From Glebionis coronaria (lineage: Eukaryota; Streptophyta; Magnoliopsida; Asterales; Asteraceae), in assembly GCA_025667525.1 (NCBI GenBank), contig CM046878.1:402497275-402561274 (forward strand): a DNA stretch of 64,000 nt, read 5' to 3'. The notes below the pieces were generated by a model. It was not told the origin of the DNA. It did not search any database and saw only the letters and a program-made list of their open reading frames with translations. This document shows, piece by piece, positions 45,251 to 55,968 of the stretch. The first letter of the stretch is position 1, and the number at the start of each line of letters is the position of its first letter. A program made the position numbers and the translations under genes.

Positions 45251-45783
45251 TTAGGGTTTAGTGTATACCGAATTAAAATAAAGTTAAGCAAAATCTAAAA
45301 ATAAGCTAAAACCAATTAAGCACTTATCCAAAAACTTAACCAAATCAATTTTAAGAAAAAGCTAAAAAGACACAATTTAAAAACTTTTAAAACACTAAAT
45401 AAGAAAATATTAAAAATCAATTTTTTTATAAAAATATTAAACTATCAAAACAACTTATTTTAAAAATTATTAAACATAAAAATTAAGCAAATAAGCACCT
45501 TAATCTAAAAACTCTAAACACACCAACTCAATAAGCACAATCAAATAAGCAAAACAATCACATCATCAACAAAATTAAACCAACTACATGGTTAATTAAG
45601 CAAAAACAATAGATTATTAAGAAAGGTAGAATGAGAATTATGAAATAAACTTGATTAAATTAAAGATTAAGATCAAAGATTACAAGATTAAGGTAAAGGT
45701 TTGATAAGATTGAAAGAAAAACTAGAGAGAAGAAAAATAAAACACACATAATTACCTAAAGGCTAATTAACTAATTAATTAAC

Positions 45784-45817
45784 ACCCTCCTAATGAAGGA
45801 TTAGGAGGGTATATATA
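45784..45817 (-). promoter_or_regulatory. TATA box and adjoining 11-bp hairpin, solo LTR
   Basis: Minus strand TATATATA runs into CCCTCCTAAT; arms ACCCTCCTAAT and ATTAGGAGGGT (45784-45810) pair perfectly around a 5-nt loop. The same arms with a different loop occur in G. Confidence 0.75.
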
Positions 45818-46254
45818 GGAGAAGGGGAGGGTCTTGTGTCTTCTCTCTTTCTTCTTCTCTTCTCGACTTTTAATTAACTCGTTTTTCTCGACTTTGTCTC
45901 GGGATTAGTCGAATGATAACTTGAACTCGTCTTCTAATTTTCTTCTTTTAGTAGACTTGGTTCTTCGACTTTGTTAAACTTCCATCTTTAGACTTTTTCT
46001 TCGAAAAATCTTCAGAATAGGTCTTAGACTTCCGTTCTTTTTGCACTCTTGATATTTTGACTTCGTCTTTTCTCGTTTTCATCGATAAAATCCCGTGATA
46101 GCCCGTGTTTTCTTCCTTTTTCACATTTTTATCATGAAAGCCAATAAAAACACAAACCACACATAATTCCGACTTTTACGACATAAAATACACGTTTTAG
46201 TCTTGTTATTATTGGAAATAAGTGGTAAAAGGATAAGTGTCTTCACACTTATTA

Positions 46255-46525
46255 GGCACTAATTTTCACTTCATTATCAAATTCCCTACCATGATCCGTG
46301 ACAATTGGACATCCTAATTTATTTTGGATCTTCCGACTAAAGAATTCGAAATAATCGAAAGCTTCATTCTTATTAGCCAAAAATCTAGTCCAAGAGAATC
46401 TGGAATAGTCATCCACTATTATAAAGGTTACCTTCATAACTTCGTATGGCAGAAAGTCTAAAGAGATTCATATGTAGGAGCTCAAGGCACCGAGAGGTCG
46501 AAACCAAATTCTTGGCTTTGTGATT
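46255..46525 (-). pseudogene. I integrase catalytic core, N-terminal half
   Basis: VTFIIVDDYSRFSWTRFLANKNEAFDYFEFF carries the first catalytic Asp. CPIVTDHGREFDNEVKIS carries the second Asp region (normally SDHGxEF). It is cut by the solo LTR after KISA. Confidence 0.87.
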
Positions 46526-46897
46526 TCAGTGAACTTGCTTCCCAACTTTGCAAGCATCACAAAAGTAATTATCAAACTTCATCTTGGGGAGATGTCTTAC
46601 CAACTCCTTAGAGACTAAAGATTGAATCAAACGCATATGAGCGTGCCCTAATATCCTATGCCAAAGAGTAGAACTATCATCTAAAGTCACTAGACATAAT
46701 TTTTCCTTTGACTTCCTATTGACATTCATGACATAAAGCCCATGCTTTCTAACACCTTTTCCGATGAACTTTCCATATTTTACGATTTCGCTATCATGTT
46801 CGGAAAAGATGACCTTACACTTAGTGTCACAAATTTGACCTATACTTAGTAAATTAAAACCTAAGTTATCTACGTGCTCAAGATTTTCAATGGTCAT
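46526..46897 (-). pseudogene. I integrase zinc-binding (GAG-pre-integrase) domain
   Basis: NLGFNLLSIGQICDTKCKVIF leads to the HHCC module: LWHRILGHAHMRLIQSL gives the two His, and YFCDACKVGKQ the two Cys. In copia elements this region lies between protease and the integrase core. Confidence 0.88.
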
Positions 46898-47110
46898 GGA
46901 GTCAAGAGAAACTGTACTTTGCCAATGATGTTACTATGTAGTTTACTAGTGAAAGTGACGTTACCTCCATCATATGCTTTGTAAGTAGAGAACAAACTTC
47001 GATTACCCGTAATGTGTTTAGAACAACCACTATCCTTAATCCACTCGTCGGTATCTAAATCTATTCCCAAAGATAGCTAGGTAACAACACAAAAGATCAA
47101 ATATTTGGTC
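46898..47110 (-). pseudogene. I aspartic protease remnant
   Basis: Minus-strand reading shows DSGCSKHITGNRSLFS, the D-S-G-C/A-S/T active-site motif of copia proteases, followed by NVTFTSKLHSNIIGKVQF. Stops interrupt it. Confidence 0.75.
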
Positions 47111-47225
47111 CCCAATATCTCATGGGTCCAAAGTGGTTAGTTCCAAACATCCCTTACATTTGGTTGGGATGCATGAATGGAGGACACATACCTCACGGAG
47201 AAAAACATTGTTGTTGGAAATTATT

Positions 47226-47998
47226 CTAATTCATATGAGAATTTTGATGTCCATTGTTTTTCTTATATGTTTTAGATCTTGATCTAGAACTATTATTGTT
47301 TCCAGGTGTGGGTGTCTTACTCCTAGGTCGTGACTTAGATTTTTCATTGTTTTTTAGTGTAGGTGTTCTACTTCTAGGCCTTGAATCATTTCGTACTCTT
47401 AGAGGAGTAGATTGTTTTCTTGAATAATCCCTCATTCCCAATAAAGGTTTACTTAAGGGTGTGTAAAATTTATCATGCTCCTTTTTATCAAGAATAGGCA
47501 ATTTGATATTGTTAATGACAAGATGTTTTGTCCCTTTACCTAAAATAGACTTTTCAGAAATCTTAATTTTCTCAGTTTCAGACATCTCTGTCCGTGGCTC
47601 ATTATTGTGCCCCGCTGTTCCATAATTACATGGAATCGCCGCGTATTTTATGGATCCGCGGGCAGCAAGACTTTTTTCTGAAACGTGACTTGTTTTTGTT
47701 CACTAGTAGATGCTTCATTAGTGTCAAAACCTAAACCAATTCTTTCTTTAGAAAGAGTTTGTCTACTTAACATGTCATCAAGAGCACTAGTACTTTTCAT
47801 GCACTTTTCCAATTTAATAAAGGTGCTCTAGAGATCTTCATTCTCTTGTCTAAGACTTTCACAACTTAGATAACCTAAATCAACTTCCTTATTTTTCTCC
47901 AGCTTAGCTAATTTAGATTTTAGTTCACTAATCTCATTTTCAAGCTTATTCCTAGTTGATTTTAGAAATTTATTCTTTTTAATGATTTTAAGACTTAG
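47226..47998 (-). pseudogene. I gag-protease linker, Arg/Ser-rich
   Basis: A 119-codon frame (47226-47585) holds repeated SRPRSRTPT / SRPRSKTPT units. The stretch to 47998 reads in broken frames as Lys/Glu/Leu-rich, coiled-coil-like sequence. Sireviruses typically have long linkers of this sort. No catalytic domain. Confidence 0.65.
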
Positions 47999-48322
47999 TT
48001 ATATGTTAATATATTGACCTTCTATTACCAAATCGTCTAGAAAAGAACTATCATTGCTATAGTATTCGGTTTCGGAATGTACCTCTTTAGAAGAATGAGT
48101 CATGAGACACTTTTCGTCTTTAGCATTGTCATCACATTCTTCACCACTATCGCTCCAAGATCCACCAACAAACACCGTGTGATTCTTGTCGTGAGGTGGT
48201 TTGGGATATTCACCAATGAAATGGTTTGGATCATCGCATCTAAACCATTTCCTATCACGTTTGTCATTCTTGGCAAGACGGTTCTTGGAGAAAGCTTTCT
48301 TGTCATTACTTGGTTGTCTCAC
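47999..48322 (-). pseudogene. I nucleocapsid region with decayed zinc knuckle
   Basis: A basic segment (KNRLAKNDKRDRKWFRCDDPNHFIGEYP) resembles CX2CX4HX4C, but the first and last Cys are replaced (Phe and Tyr at the matching positions). An acidic tail rich in Asp/Glu/Ser follows. Confidence 0.75.
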
Positions 48323-48358
48323 GTATTGACCACGTCTCTTGAAGAACTTCTTGAAGTT

Positions 48359-48913
48359 TCAAACCGCCATAGCATACTCCTCATCATCACTATCTGAGGA
48401 AGAGCTTTCGTGGTCACTTTGCACTTTCTTGGCCTTTAGTGCAAGATACTTTCTTTCACTCTTGTTTTTCACCAAATCCGAGTGTTTCAAGATTATCATT
48501 TCATGAACTTTCAAGTTACCAATAAGCTCATCAAGTGATAATGTAGTGAGATCCTTTAATTTTTCAATTGCCATGACTTTTTCTCTCCACTTTGGATGCA
48601 ACGCCCAAAGAAACTTCCTAACATTGTTCTTGCTAGAAAAACCCTCATTAAGTGCTTTTAGACTAGTAATAGTAGTATTAAACCTAGAAAATGCACTATC
48701 AATAGTTTCATCTTCTAAGATGACAAATTGTTCATATTGTTGAACAAGAAAATCGATTTTTCTTTTTTTTACTTGACTATTACTTTGGTGGGTTACTAAA
48801 AGAGTATTCCAAATTTCTTTAGCGGTTTTGCACATAAAATGTTGATCCCTTTGAATGGATCTATATTCTGTTAAGAATTTGTACAATAGCTTGTAATCAA
48901 ATTAGAGCATTTG
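48359..48913 (-). pseudogene. I gag capsid (UBN2-type), truncated by H
   Basis: A 175-codon frame with [37 protein letters not shown] and [33 protein letters not shown] is the conserved copia gag (UBN2) pattern. It ends with the Ser/Asp-rich tail before the zinc-knuckle region. The reading upstream of 48886 runs into the H insertion at 48914. Confidence 0.9.
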
Positions 48914-49442
48914 TGTAAAACCCGCATGCTTTTACCATGAATAGTACACTTATGATCGTACGTACAGGATTAAAACTTTCCTTATATAACATGAACACGT
49001 ATCACGAATATTAATTACAAGAATTATGTACGTGTTATTACACGATAAGTATTAAATACATGTTAGTACACGATAATTATTAACAATAATAATTATAATC
49101 ACGAACATAAAATCATGAACATGAAATCACGAACAGATAATTATGTACTTACGTAATTATTAATACGACGAATGTCGTTACATACATGTAATTATAATAA
49201 CATGAATAATTAATAATTACGTAACACGTAAACACGAACATTTAACACGATTATTATTATTACGTATATTTAACTAACACGACAAGTAATTACGTACATA
49301 ACGGTTACGTTTAACACATATAAGGATAACTGTGAAAATGCACGACACTTAAACCACGATTACACGAAATATTTAACTTGTCGCGGGAATAACTAAAAAG
49401 ATTAATAGGGGTGTGGTGTTGGGCCGGCGTCCAAAAAGAAGG

Positions 49443-50099
49443 AAGTGGGCTCAAGGCCCACTTGGGCTCCAAACCGTATAACAAGAATAAAAAGGATGGG
49501 GGTTATGTTTTTTTTCTTTTCTTTCTGTCGACACAAACACCACAAACAGGAAACCCTAAACATTAAACAACCGCCTCTTTTCCCTTTGTTCTTCTTTCCT
49601 GCCGTCGACCAACACCAAAAGAAACAAGGATGAGATCGTGGGCTGTAATTCAAGAAGAAGGATTGATTCACGTTTATGTTTTCCTTAAACCCTAAAAACG
49701 CAAGTAAGAAACCCTAACCTTGTTTTTATTTGTTTTTCCTTCGTTAATTGATCTAGCATTCGGGGAAATTGATTGATAAACATGTTAATTACAAGCCTAA
49801 ATTATGCGGGTAAATGAGGTTGTTGTTTGGGTTTTGGATTTGCACACAAACAGAGAGTCTCAGACTCTCGTTGGGCTTTTTGCTCCAACAGCCGCAGCCC
49901 ATGCTGTCAGTAGGGGTACGTTTGGCTTGGTAGTGGCAACGGCGGCCTAGCAGGGGGAACCACTGGCTGCGGCCAGTGGTGTGTTTGGTCAATCAGTGGG
50001 AACCGAGACCCTAGTGGTCTTGGTGGGAATTCATTGCCAGCAGGGGACACCGGCTGTTGCTGGTGGCAGCAACACAACTGCCAGGGGAAACTGGCAGTT
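49443..50099 (+). repeat. Hairpin cluster in H 5' LTR
   Basis: A first perfect 8-bp hairpin (AAGTGGGC/GCCCACTT, 49443-49463) is followed by six at 49853-49869, 49888-49907, 49959-49980 (9-bp arms, TGCG loop), 50003-50023, 50048-50065 and 50076-50099 (9-bp arms). The 3' LTR has the same series at about 56905-57142. Confidence 0.85.
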
Positions 50100-50762
50100 A
50101 AGGGGCTGTTTGGTTTTGGGTTTATAAACAGTTAAGGGGGTGTTTGGCTAAGTGTTATAAAACATGCATTTTTTTATTCTATTAGTTTAATTAAGCATGT
50201 TAATTAAACTAATTATTATTCATGCTTTAGGATATAAATAATTTAAATAAAAACCATGATTTAAATTATGTTCAGCTTATTTAATTAAAACTTTTGTTAA
50301 ATAATTATTTTTATAATTATTCATGTACAAGTAATTAATTAAACTTAGTTAATTGAATTATAAAGTTTAATCAGTAAATCATGGATTATTCTTAATTAAT
50401 AAATACTTACAACTTCAGGCAATATTGTTGTTAATTAATAATTACAAGTTTAGACTAAGTATTCATTTACTTAATTTAGACTATAGTATTAATTAATTAT
50501 TTTAACATGGACTATAATTAATTAATAATCATGACTTAGATTATAATTAATAAATATTAATACATGTTTTAACCTAAGTATTTTATACACTTTAAATTAA
50601 TTAAATCATGCTTATATTTAATTAAATCTTATAACCTATAGTTTATCTAATGAACATGTTAACATGAATAAACTATATTATTAATCACATGACTTAGTAT
50701 ATTTAATCAGTAAAACTAAGCTTATATAATTAACTTATTAATCCAGCTTATTTCTAATTATG

Positions 50763-50930
50763 AAAACTTTCTATTTCAGAAAACTTACTATTTTTAGAAA
50801 CTTTCTATTTTTATAAAATTATCTATTTTAGCTATAAATCTTTTCTTGGAAACTTTCTATTTTTGGAAACTTTCTATTTTTGTAAAATTTCTATTTTAGG
50901 AAATATGCTATTTTTAGATAGTTACTTATT
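50763..50930 (+). repeat. Tandem GAAACTTTCTATTTTT words in H LTR
   Basis: Roughly 17-bp imperfect units. A shorter version occurs at about 57815-57950 in the 3' LTR. Confidence 0.8.
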
Positions 50931-52147
50931 ATTACATAACAAGTATAATAATACAAGAATACAAGTAATACTTAATCAGAATATACAGAATACACCTTAA
51001 ACACAGTATAAAGTTAAAATCAGTAAAACAAGACATGAACATATAAAACAAGCTGAAACATGATATAAAACCAGTTACGTACTCAGTAATCAGAATACTT
51101 ATACATGTATCCTATGTATGTAGCGTTAGTGATATCGAAGTAGGACTCTCTTCTGTTCGTCTTCTTCGTTAACTGGACTTAAGGTACGGATTCTCCGTCC
51201 TTTCAGTATGGACATTCTTACTTATTAGGATTTCCCCGTATGCAGCCAACTATTTTCCCCAGTATATGTTTTATATGTTTCTGAATTGCTTATGTTTAAT
51301 TAGATACCTAAAGCCATATACATGCATGACCAGTTTCACCTAGTTATGGAGGTACCATAACCATAACACTAGAGGCACCAGTGTTATGACTCCACCACGA
51401 CAGAGTAATAGCTCGTGGCGTCCCTTCAGCTTTTGGCCATATTATTATTATTATCATGTGGGGCGTATGGGTGCATCCTAGTTTACATGTTTTCAGCAGA
51501 TTATTCAAGTGAATGTGGTGTGTGTCTTGCATCCTTCACAAGGAGCTGATACCTCCTACCCAAACAGTATATTAAATTAGAGGCAGCCCCTCTAATTGCA
51601 TGACGAGGTCACCCCTCCAAGTATTCATGCACGTTGATATTTCATGACCTATATTGGCTAATGGTAAACATGTCAAACAGATTTTATAAGATAAACATAA
51701 GGCTTTTCAAACTATAAAACCAGTTTTACTAAGTTATACCAGGTTTTCCAGGACTTATTCATTTCTGCTGCTATTAGTCTTATTTATGTTCAGCCTTTCA
51801 TGCTAGGTCGTATATCCATGCACTGAGCGTTATGCTCAACCGTTAATTTCCTTTCCATGTCCCAAAACGGCAGGTACCCAAGGACTGACTCGAGCATTTG
51901 GAGGACGTGAATAGGATTGAAACTGCCATTGACTTTCTTTCCTTTTGCTTTCATATATTTATCCTTGTGTAGTCTTTGTTCATTTCATTTACTTTATTTA
52001 TGTTTTGGGCTTATGTTTGGGAACCGATGTTTGATTCCGGTTTTCCCTATGGTCATGTATGTTTCACTACATATTACCTTGCATGCTTTGATGACAAGCC
52101 ATAATTACGCGTAACGGTCCACTTATCAAAGTGGGGTGTTAGAATTA

Positions 52148-52160
52148 TGGTATCAGAGCC
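52148..52160 (+). other. Primer binding site of H (initiator Met tRNA)
   Basis: TGGTATCAGAGCC, the standard complement of plant initiator tRNA-Met, 4 bp after the LTR. Confidence 0.93.
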
Positions 52161-55100
52161 AAGGCTTCGACCTGTAGGCTCTAAAACTTGACCCGTGACT
52201 AGTGGGTAGTCACCAGGAGCTTCCTAAACCAACGCTTGTTATTCTACGTATTGATGTGTTCAGCGCATTGTTGTTTTAACCATGATGTTTTCAGCACCTT
52301 GATGTTTTAACCTTGATGTTTTCATCGATATTGTTTTACTAATATGGATGGACTACCGTCATTCATATTTAGTTATGTGTCATTGTTTCATGCATGATGT
52401 TCCTCGTGAACTGTGGCTATGTGAACTGAACCCCAGTAGTTCATAATTAGTCACATAAATTTTTTTTTTCTGATAAGTTTTGATAGATGAGTTTCATTTA
52501 TTTATGTTTCATGTATCATTGTTGCAGGAATTATGACTAAGTAATGGTTGGTACACGACTGGCCCTATTTAGTCGCATGTGCTTTTATCGAAACTTTTAA
52601 CTTTGGGACCGACCCATAGGCGTCCCCTCGCCATGTCTTTTGTTTTGGGACCAACCCATAGGCGTCCCCTCGCGCATATAAAGGTTTTTATAAACTGCAT
52701 CATGTATTCATGCACTATTTTCATGCATAAAATTTTTCTCATGATTTATAAGCATACATTTTTTTTTCATGTCCCGTCGTAAGTTACGATGTCTTTTATG
52801 TCAAGTATGCTTTCATACTATCATGGTTAACTTCAGTTTCATGCTGATTATGTTATACACTCCTTCATGTTAAATTGTTTCATGTTTCTTCATGATAATT
52901 CCGTCTTCATGTTGATTACGTCTTACGCCTCTTTTGTTATTTATGCTTTCATGCAAGATATTGTTGGATTTCATTGAATCTTGCTTTCATGATAGTCATG
53001 GTTGGTTTTCATTGATCATGCTTTCAGGCAAATCATTGTTGAATTTTGTGTAACCACACTTTAACGTTTCTCTATGCAACCAGAATGACGTCTATGCTAA
53101 TATTGCTAGGCTATCATGATGATCAGCCCAGTTTGGTCTTCAAACCATGTAAAATCATGTCAAAAGATCGGCCCATATCGATCATTTCAAGTGCATTCCA
53201 CGTGTGCTCCACGTACAGTATTCCATGTGTATTACACGTACCATATTCCATGTGTATTTCACTTACAATACTCCATGAGTATTCACTAGTCGATTCTAAA
53301 TCATCTCATGCGTATTCCATTTGTAGATGTTCTACAAGTTATTGATGCCTCTCATAGCTTGGAGATGTTACTAAGGTTGATGCTGTTGATGTTTGGAGAC
53401 GCTACGAGATGTTGATGCTGTTCACAACCTGGAGATCATACAAGACGAAGACAAAGGCGTTAGATCAAAGCGATTGGACGAGAAGATGCTTCACCACCAG
53501 ACGATTTCCATCAATCATTGTCCCAAATTCTTAGTTACATGTCACACGTCATTCAGTTGTCGTTTCAGTCATATGAGTGGAGAACCGGTATCGGCCGGCC
53601 ACTTAGCTGAATAGTTACATGAATCACAGCCATGAGAATGACCGTCATGGAACTGACAGACAGGATGATAGTAACCACTACTATGACAGCAACTATCCTA
53701 GAAATCGCAACCAAGGCTCCGACCGCGGACGTGATCAGACATACAAATGATCAGTATTCCAACCGATTTGTCAATTCTGGCATAATAGCCTAATATTTGT
53801 AGTTCTATTTGTTTCACACCTCGAGACACATGTCAAGACATCAGTCAAGACACATGTCTCATGTATGCTTTCAGAAGAGACATGTCAAGAAACTAGTCAA
53901 GACACATGTCATGCGTATATTTCCAAGACACGAGTCAAGACACATGACTCACGTCAAATTCTGGAGCATCCCTAAGAAATTCAGGGTACCCTCCAAAGGG
54001 TATACACATTTCGTTATGCCATGTATTAATCAGGCCACAAGGATTTCAGTACCAGCACCGGCATATCAGTGAGAACTATCACGGTTGCTCGATTGACACT
54101 TTCATTTCTTGCACCCATATTTCATATATATTCATGACCATAAAGGACGCCATTCGTATTACCATGTATACGAAGGTTTTCCTTCAGCCTAATGATGAGA
54201 TCCAAGCTGCTAACGCATTACCTCGGACAGACACGAGTTGAATTTAATCCTAATTATGAACTACTGTTATTCTCCTCCACGTATTGACAACATGACCAAT
54301 CAATTTAAGGGTGATAATCACCTTTCCAAGATCGGACTCATGATCATGCTGCCAACAGCGATGAGTGAAAGAGCAGGACATGTCCATGACTGCTATTCGT
54401 ACACGACTCGATCGTGCTAGATTCATGATTTTGTATTAGTCTCATAAGTGCTCCAGCAACATTATGAACTTAATAAATTGAGTTTCCATGAACTCATAAA
54501 AAAATTCATTAGTGTTTTCATTATGACAACCTAACCTTCTCTAAAGACTGGAGAAGAGCAGGAAGACCATATTTGCTCTATGTTGCAAGTTCTACGACAG
54601 GAAAAATTTCACCCTTAAATTTTTCAATATAAATTCTGGTTGATTACAGTGACACGCTGAATCACATGGATTCTCACGGTTAATCTTAACATTACTCAGC
54701 TTATACGAAAAGGTGAGAACCCTACACTACATTAGTTGTTCCAATAAAATCCTTCTTTAAAGGGCTAATCTCGGAGACTCAGAATTTCGAAAACTTCTAT
54801 GTATCAAGTTTCTACGAAGCAAGATATAGTTACGTTCATATCTAAGTACCTGACATACCAACAGGTTAAGATAGAACACCAACAGACTAGGATGTTTTCC
54901 ATCATCTGAAATTGTGAATAGAAATGGGACAAGATCTCCATGGATTTTGGTTACCAGATTAACGCAAACTCAGAAGAAGCATGATGCTATCTGGGTTATT
55001 GTCAATGGTTTGATCAAGTCTGCAGAATACGTACATCCACAAGGATTTCAGAACCAACAGATTGATCGGACATGTTCCAGCCAAGGCTCATCCGATCACT

Positions 55101-55955
55101 AGGCAATCACTCAGTTGCCGGGTCAGACAAAGGTTCGCACTTTTGCTCCTTATGTACGTTCACGTTCTCGTTCTAGTTTTAAGACTTGATGTCACACTCA
55201 CGTTCATGACACTAGTCACGTTCATGATCGTATCTTAGTTTACGATTTTACGTTCATTTTCGTTTAGGGAAGTTTTACAAGAAATTGAGAGACCAGACTC
55301 AAGTTTAGTAAAACTCTCTATCCTCAGACAGATGTTTAACGTCACATTCCACGTCTCACCTTATAGCGTTTGGCATTACCTCCGTCATATTCCAAGTTCA
55401 CGATATGTTTCACATGTCATGTTCATTCCACGTTCCTCATATCACGTTCACAACATGTTACACGTATCATTGATCACGATATGTTTGATCATACTACACT
55501 CACCATATCTCCACGTATCATGTTCAAAAATTTTCACGTATCACGTTTAAAAATTTTTCACGTACTACGTTTCAATATTTCTCACTTCCCCTTGTATGTT
55601 AATTCTTATCCACTCGACCAGATTCATGCAAATCTATCGTACGTTGACAACCAAAAAATTTTACGTATTTTCCAATCAAAGTCATGATGACCTGACCAAG
55701 ATTTAACATTGTGTCAAGATCTTGAGAAGGAATCGTTCCAAGAGGGAAGCCACTTGGAAACGGACAAGTTCATCTGGAATTCTTATCCGTTTTTCTCTTG
55801 TCGATTAGATATGTCTTTTCAGTCACGTGACGTTCCATGTCCTTTTAAGCTAGGTCACATTCATTTCCTTTTATCTTGCATACCCTTCCAGTTTGAGTCG
55901 GGTATGTTACGCTTCCAGTTACGATATCTATAATTCCGGGAGGAATTATTCTTTT
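52161..55955 (+). other. Internal region of H, no recognisable genes
   Basis: 3.8 kb with only short frames (60-105 codons). One stretch near 53630-53750 reads as a polar Asn/Arg/Asp/His-rich peptide (SNYPRNRNQGSDRGRDQ) that could be a gag-tail relic, but there is no supporting domain. It is rich in ttcatg and cacgt words. Confidence 0.6.
52605..52673 (+). repeat. 27-bp near-identical repeat pair
   Basis: Units at 52605-52631 and 52647-52673 begin GGGACC(G/A)ACCCATAGGCG and end CCCCTCGC. Confidence 0.9.
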
Positions 55956-55968
55956 AGGGGGGAAGAGT
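55930..55968 (+). promoter_or_regulatory. Hairpin plus polypurine tract of H
   Basis: Arms ATAATTCC (55930-55937) and GGAATTAT (55942-55949) form a perfect 8-bp stem with a GGGA loop. AGGGGGGAAGAGT (55956-55968) abuts the LTR. Confidence 0.8.

Larger units (their letters stand above)
44337..46254 (-). repeat. Solo LTR related to element G, with TA...TA ends
   Basis: 1918 bp. Minus strand begins TAATAAGTGTGAAGACAC and ends ...CCTTGTATTA, matching the ends of G's 5' LTR (58024-59733). The 5-bp TSD fixes both ends. No internal retrotransposon sequence is present, so it arose by recombination between two LTRs. It contains a start dyad (46233-46252), a TATA/hairpin (45784-45817) and a direct array of AATTCGGAAT words (about 44700-45250). 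Confidence 0.95.
42190..48913 (-). mobile_element. Element I: Ty1/copia element, Sirevirus (SIRE/Maximus)-like
   Basis: Minus-strand order gag, protease, integrase, RT, RNase H is diagnostic of Ty1/copia. The wording (YGLKQAHKAWYDRL, GELNFFLGLQIRQ, STSGICTFMG) and the long Arg/Ser-rich segment between gag and protease fit Sireviruses. It is interrupted by a solo LTR (44337-46254) and, in gag, by H (from 48914); the N-terminal part of gag lies beyond H, outside the window. Heavily decayed. Confidence 0.88.
48914..52143 (+). repeat. 5' LTR of element H
   Basis: About 3230 bp, TGTAAAACCC... to ...GGGGTGTTAGA (probably a mutated TTACA end). It includes a start dyad GTAAAA/TTTTAC (48915-48935), a region full of ACGTA-type words (about 48950-49350), a G+C-rich hairpin cluster, and GAAACTTTCTATTTTT tandem words (about 50763-50930). 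Confidence 0.88.

Noticed and set aside
53630..53750. Polar Arg/Asn/Asp-rich peptide in H as a nucleocapsid gene
   Set aside because: No zinc knuckle or capsid nearby and stops on both sides; kept only as a possible relic.
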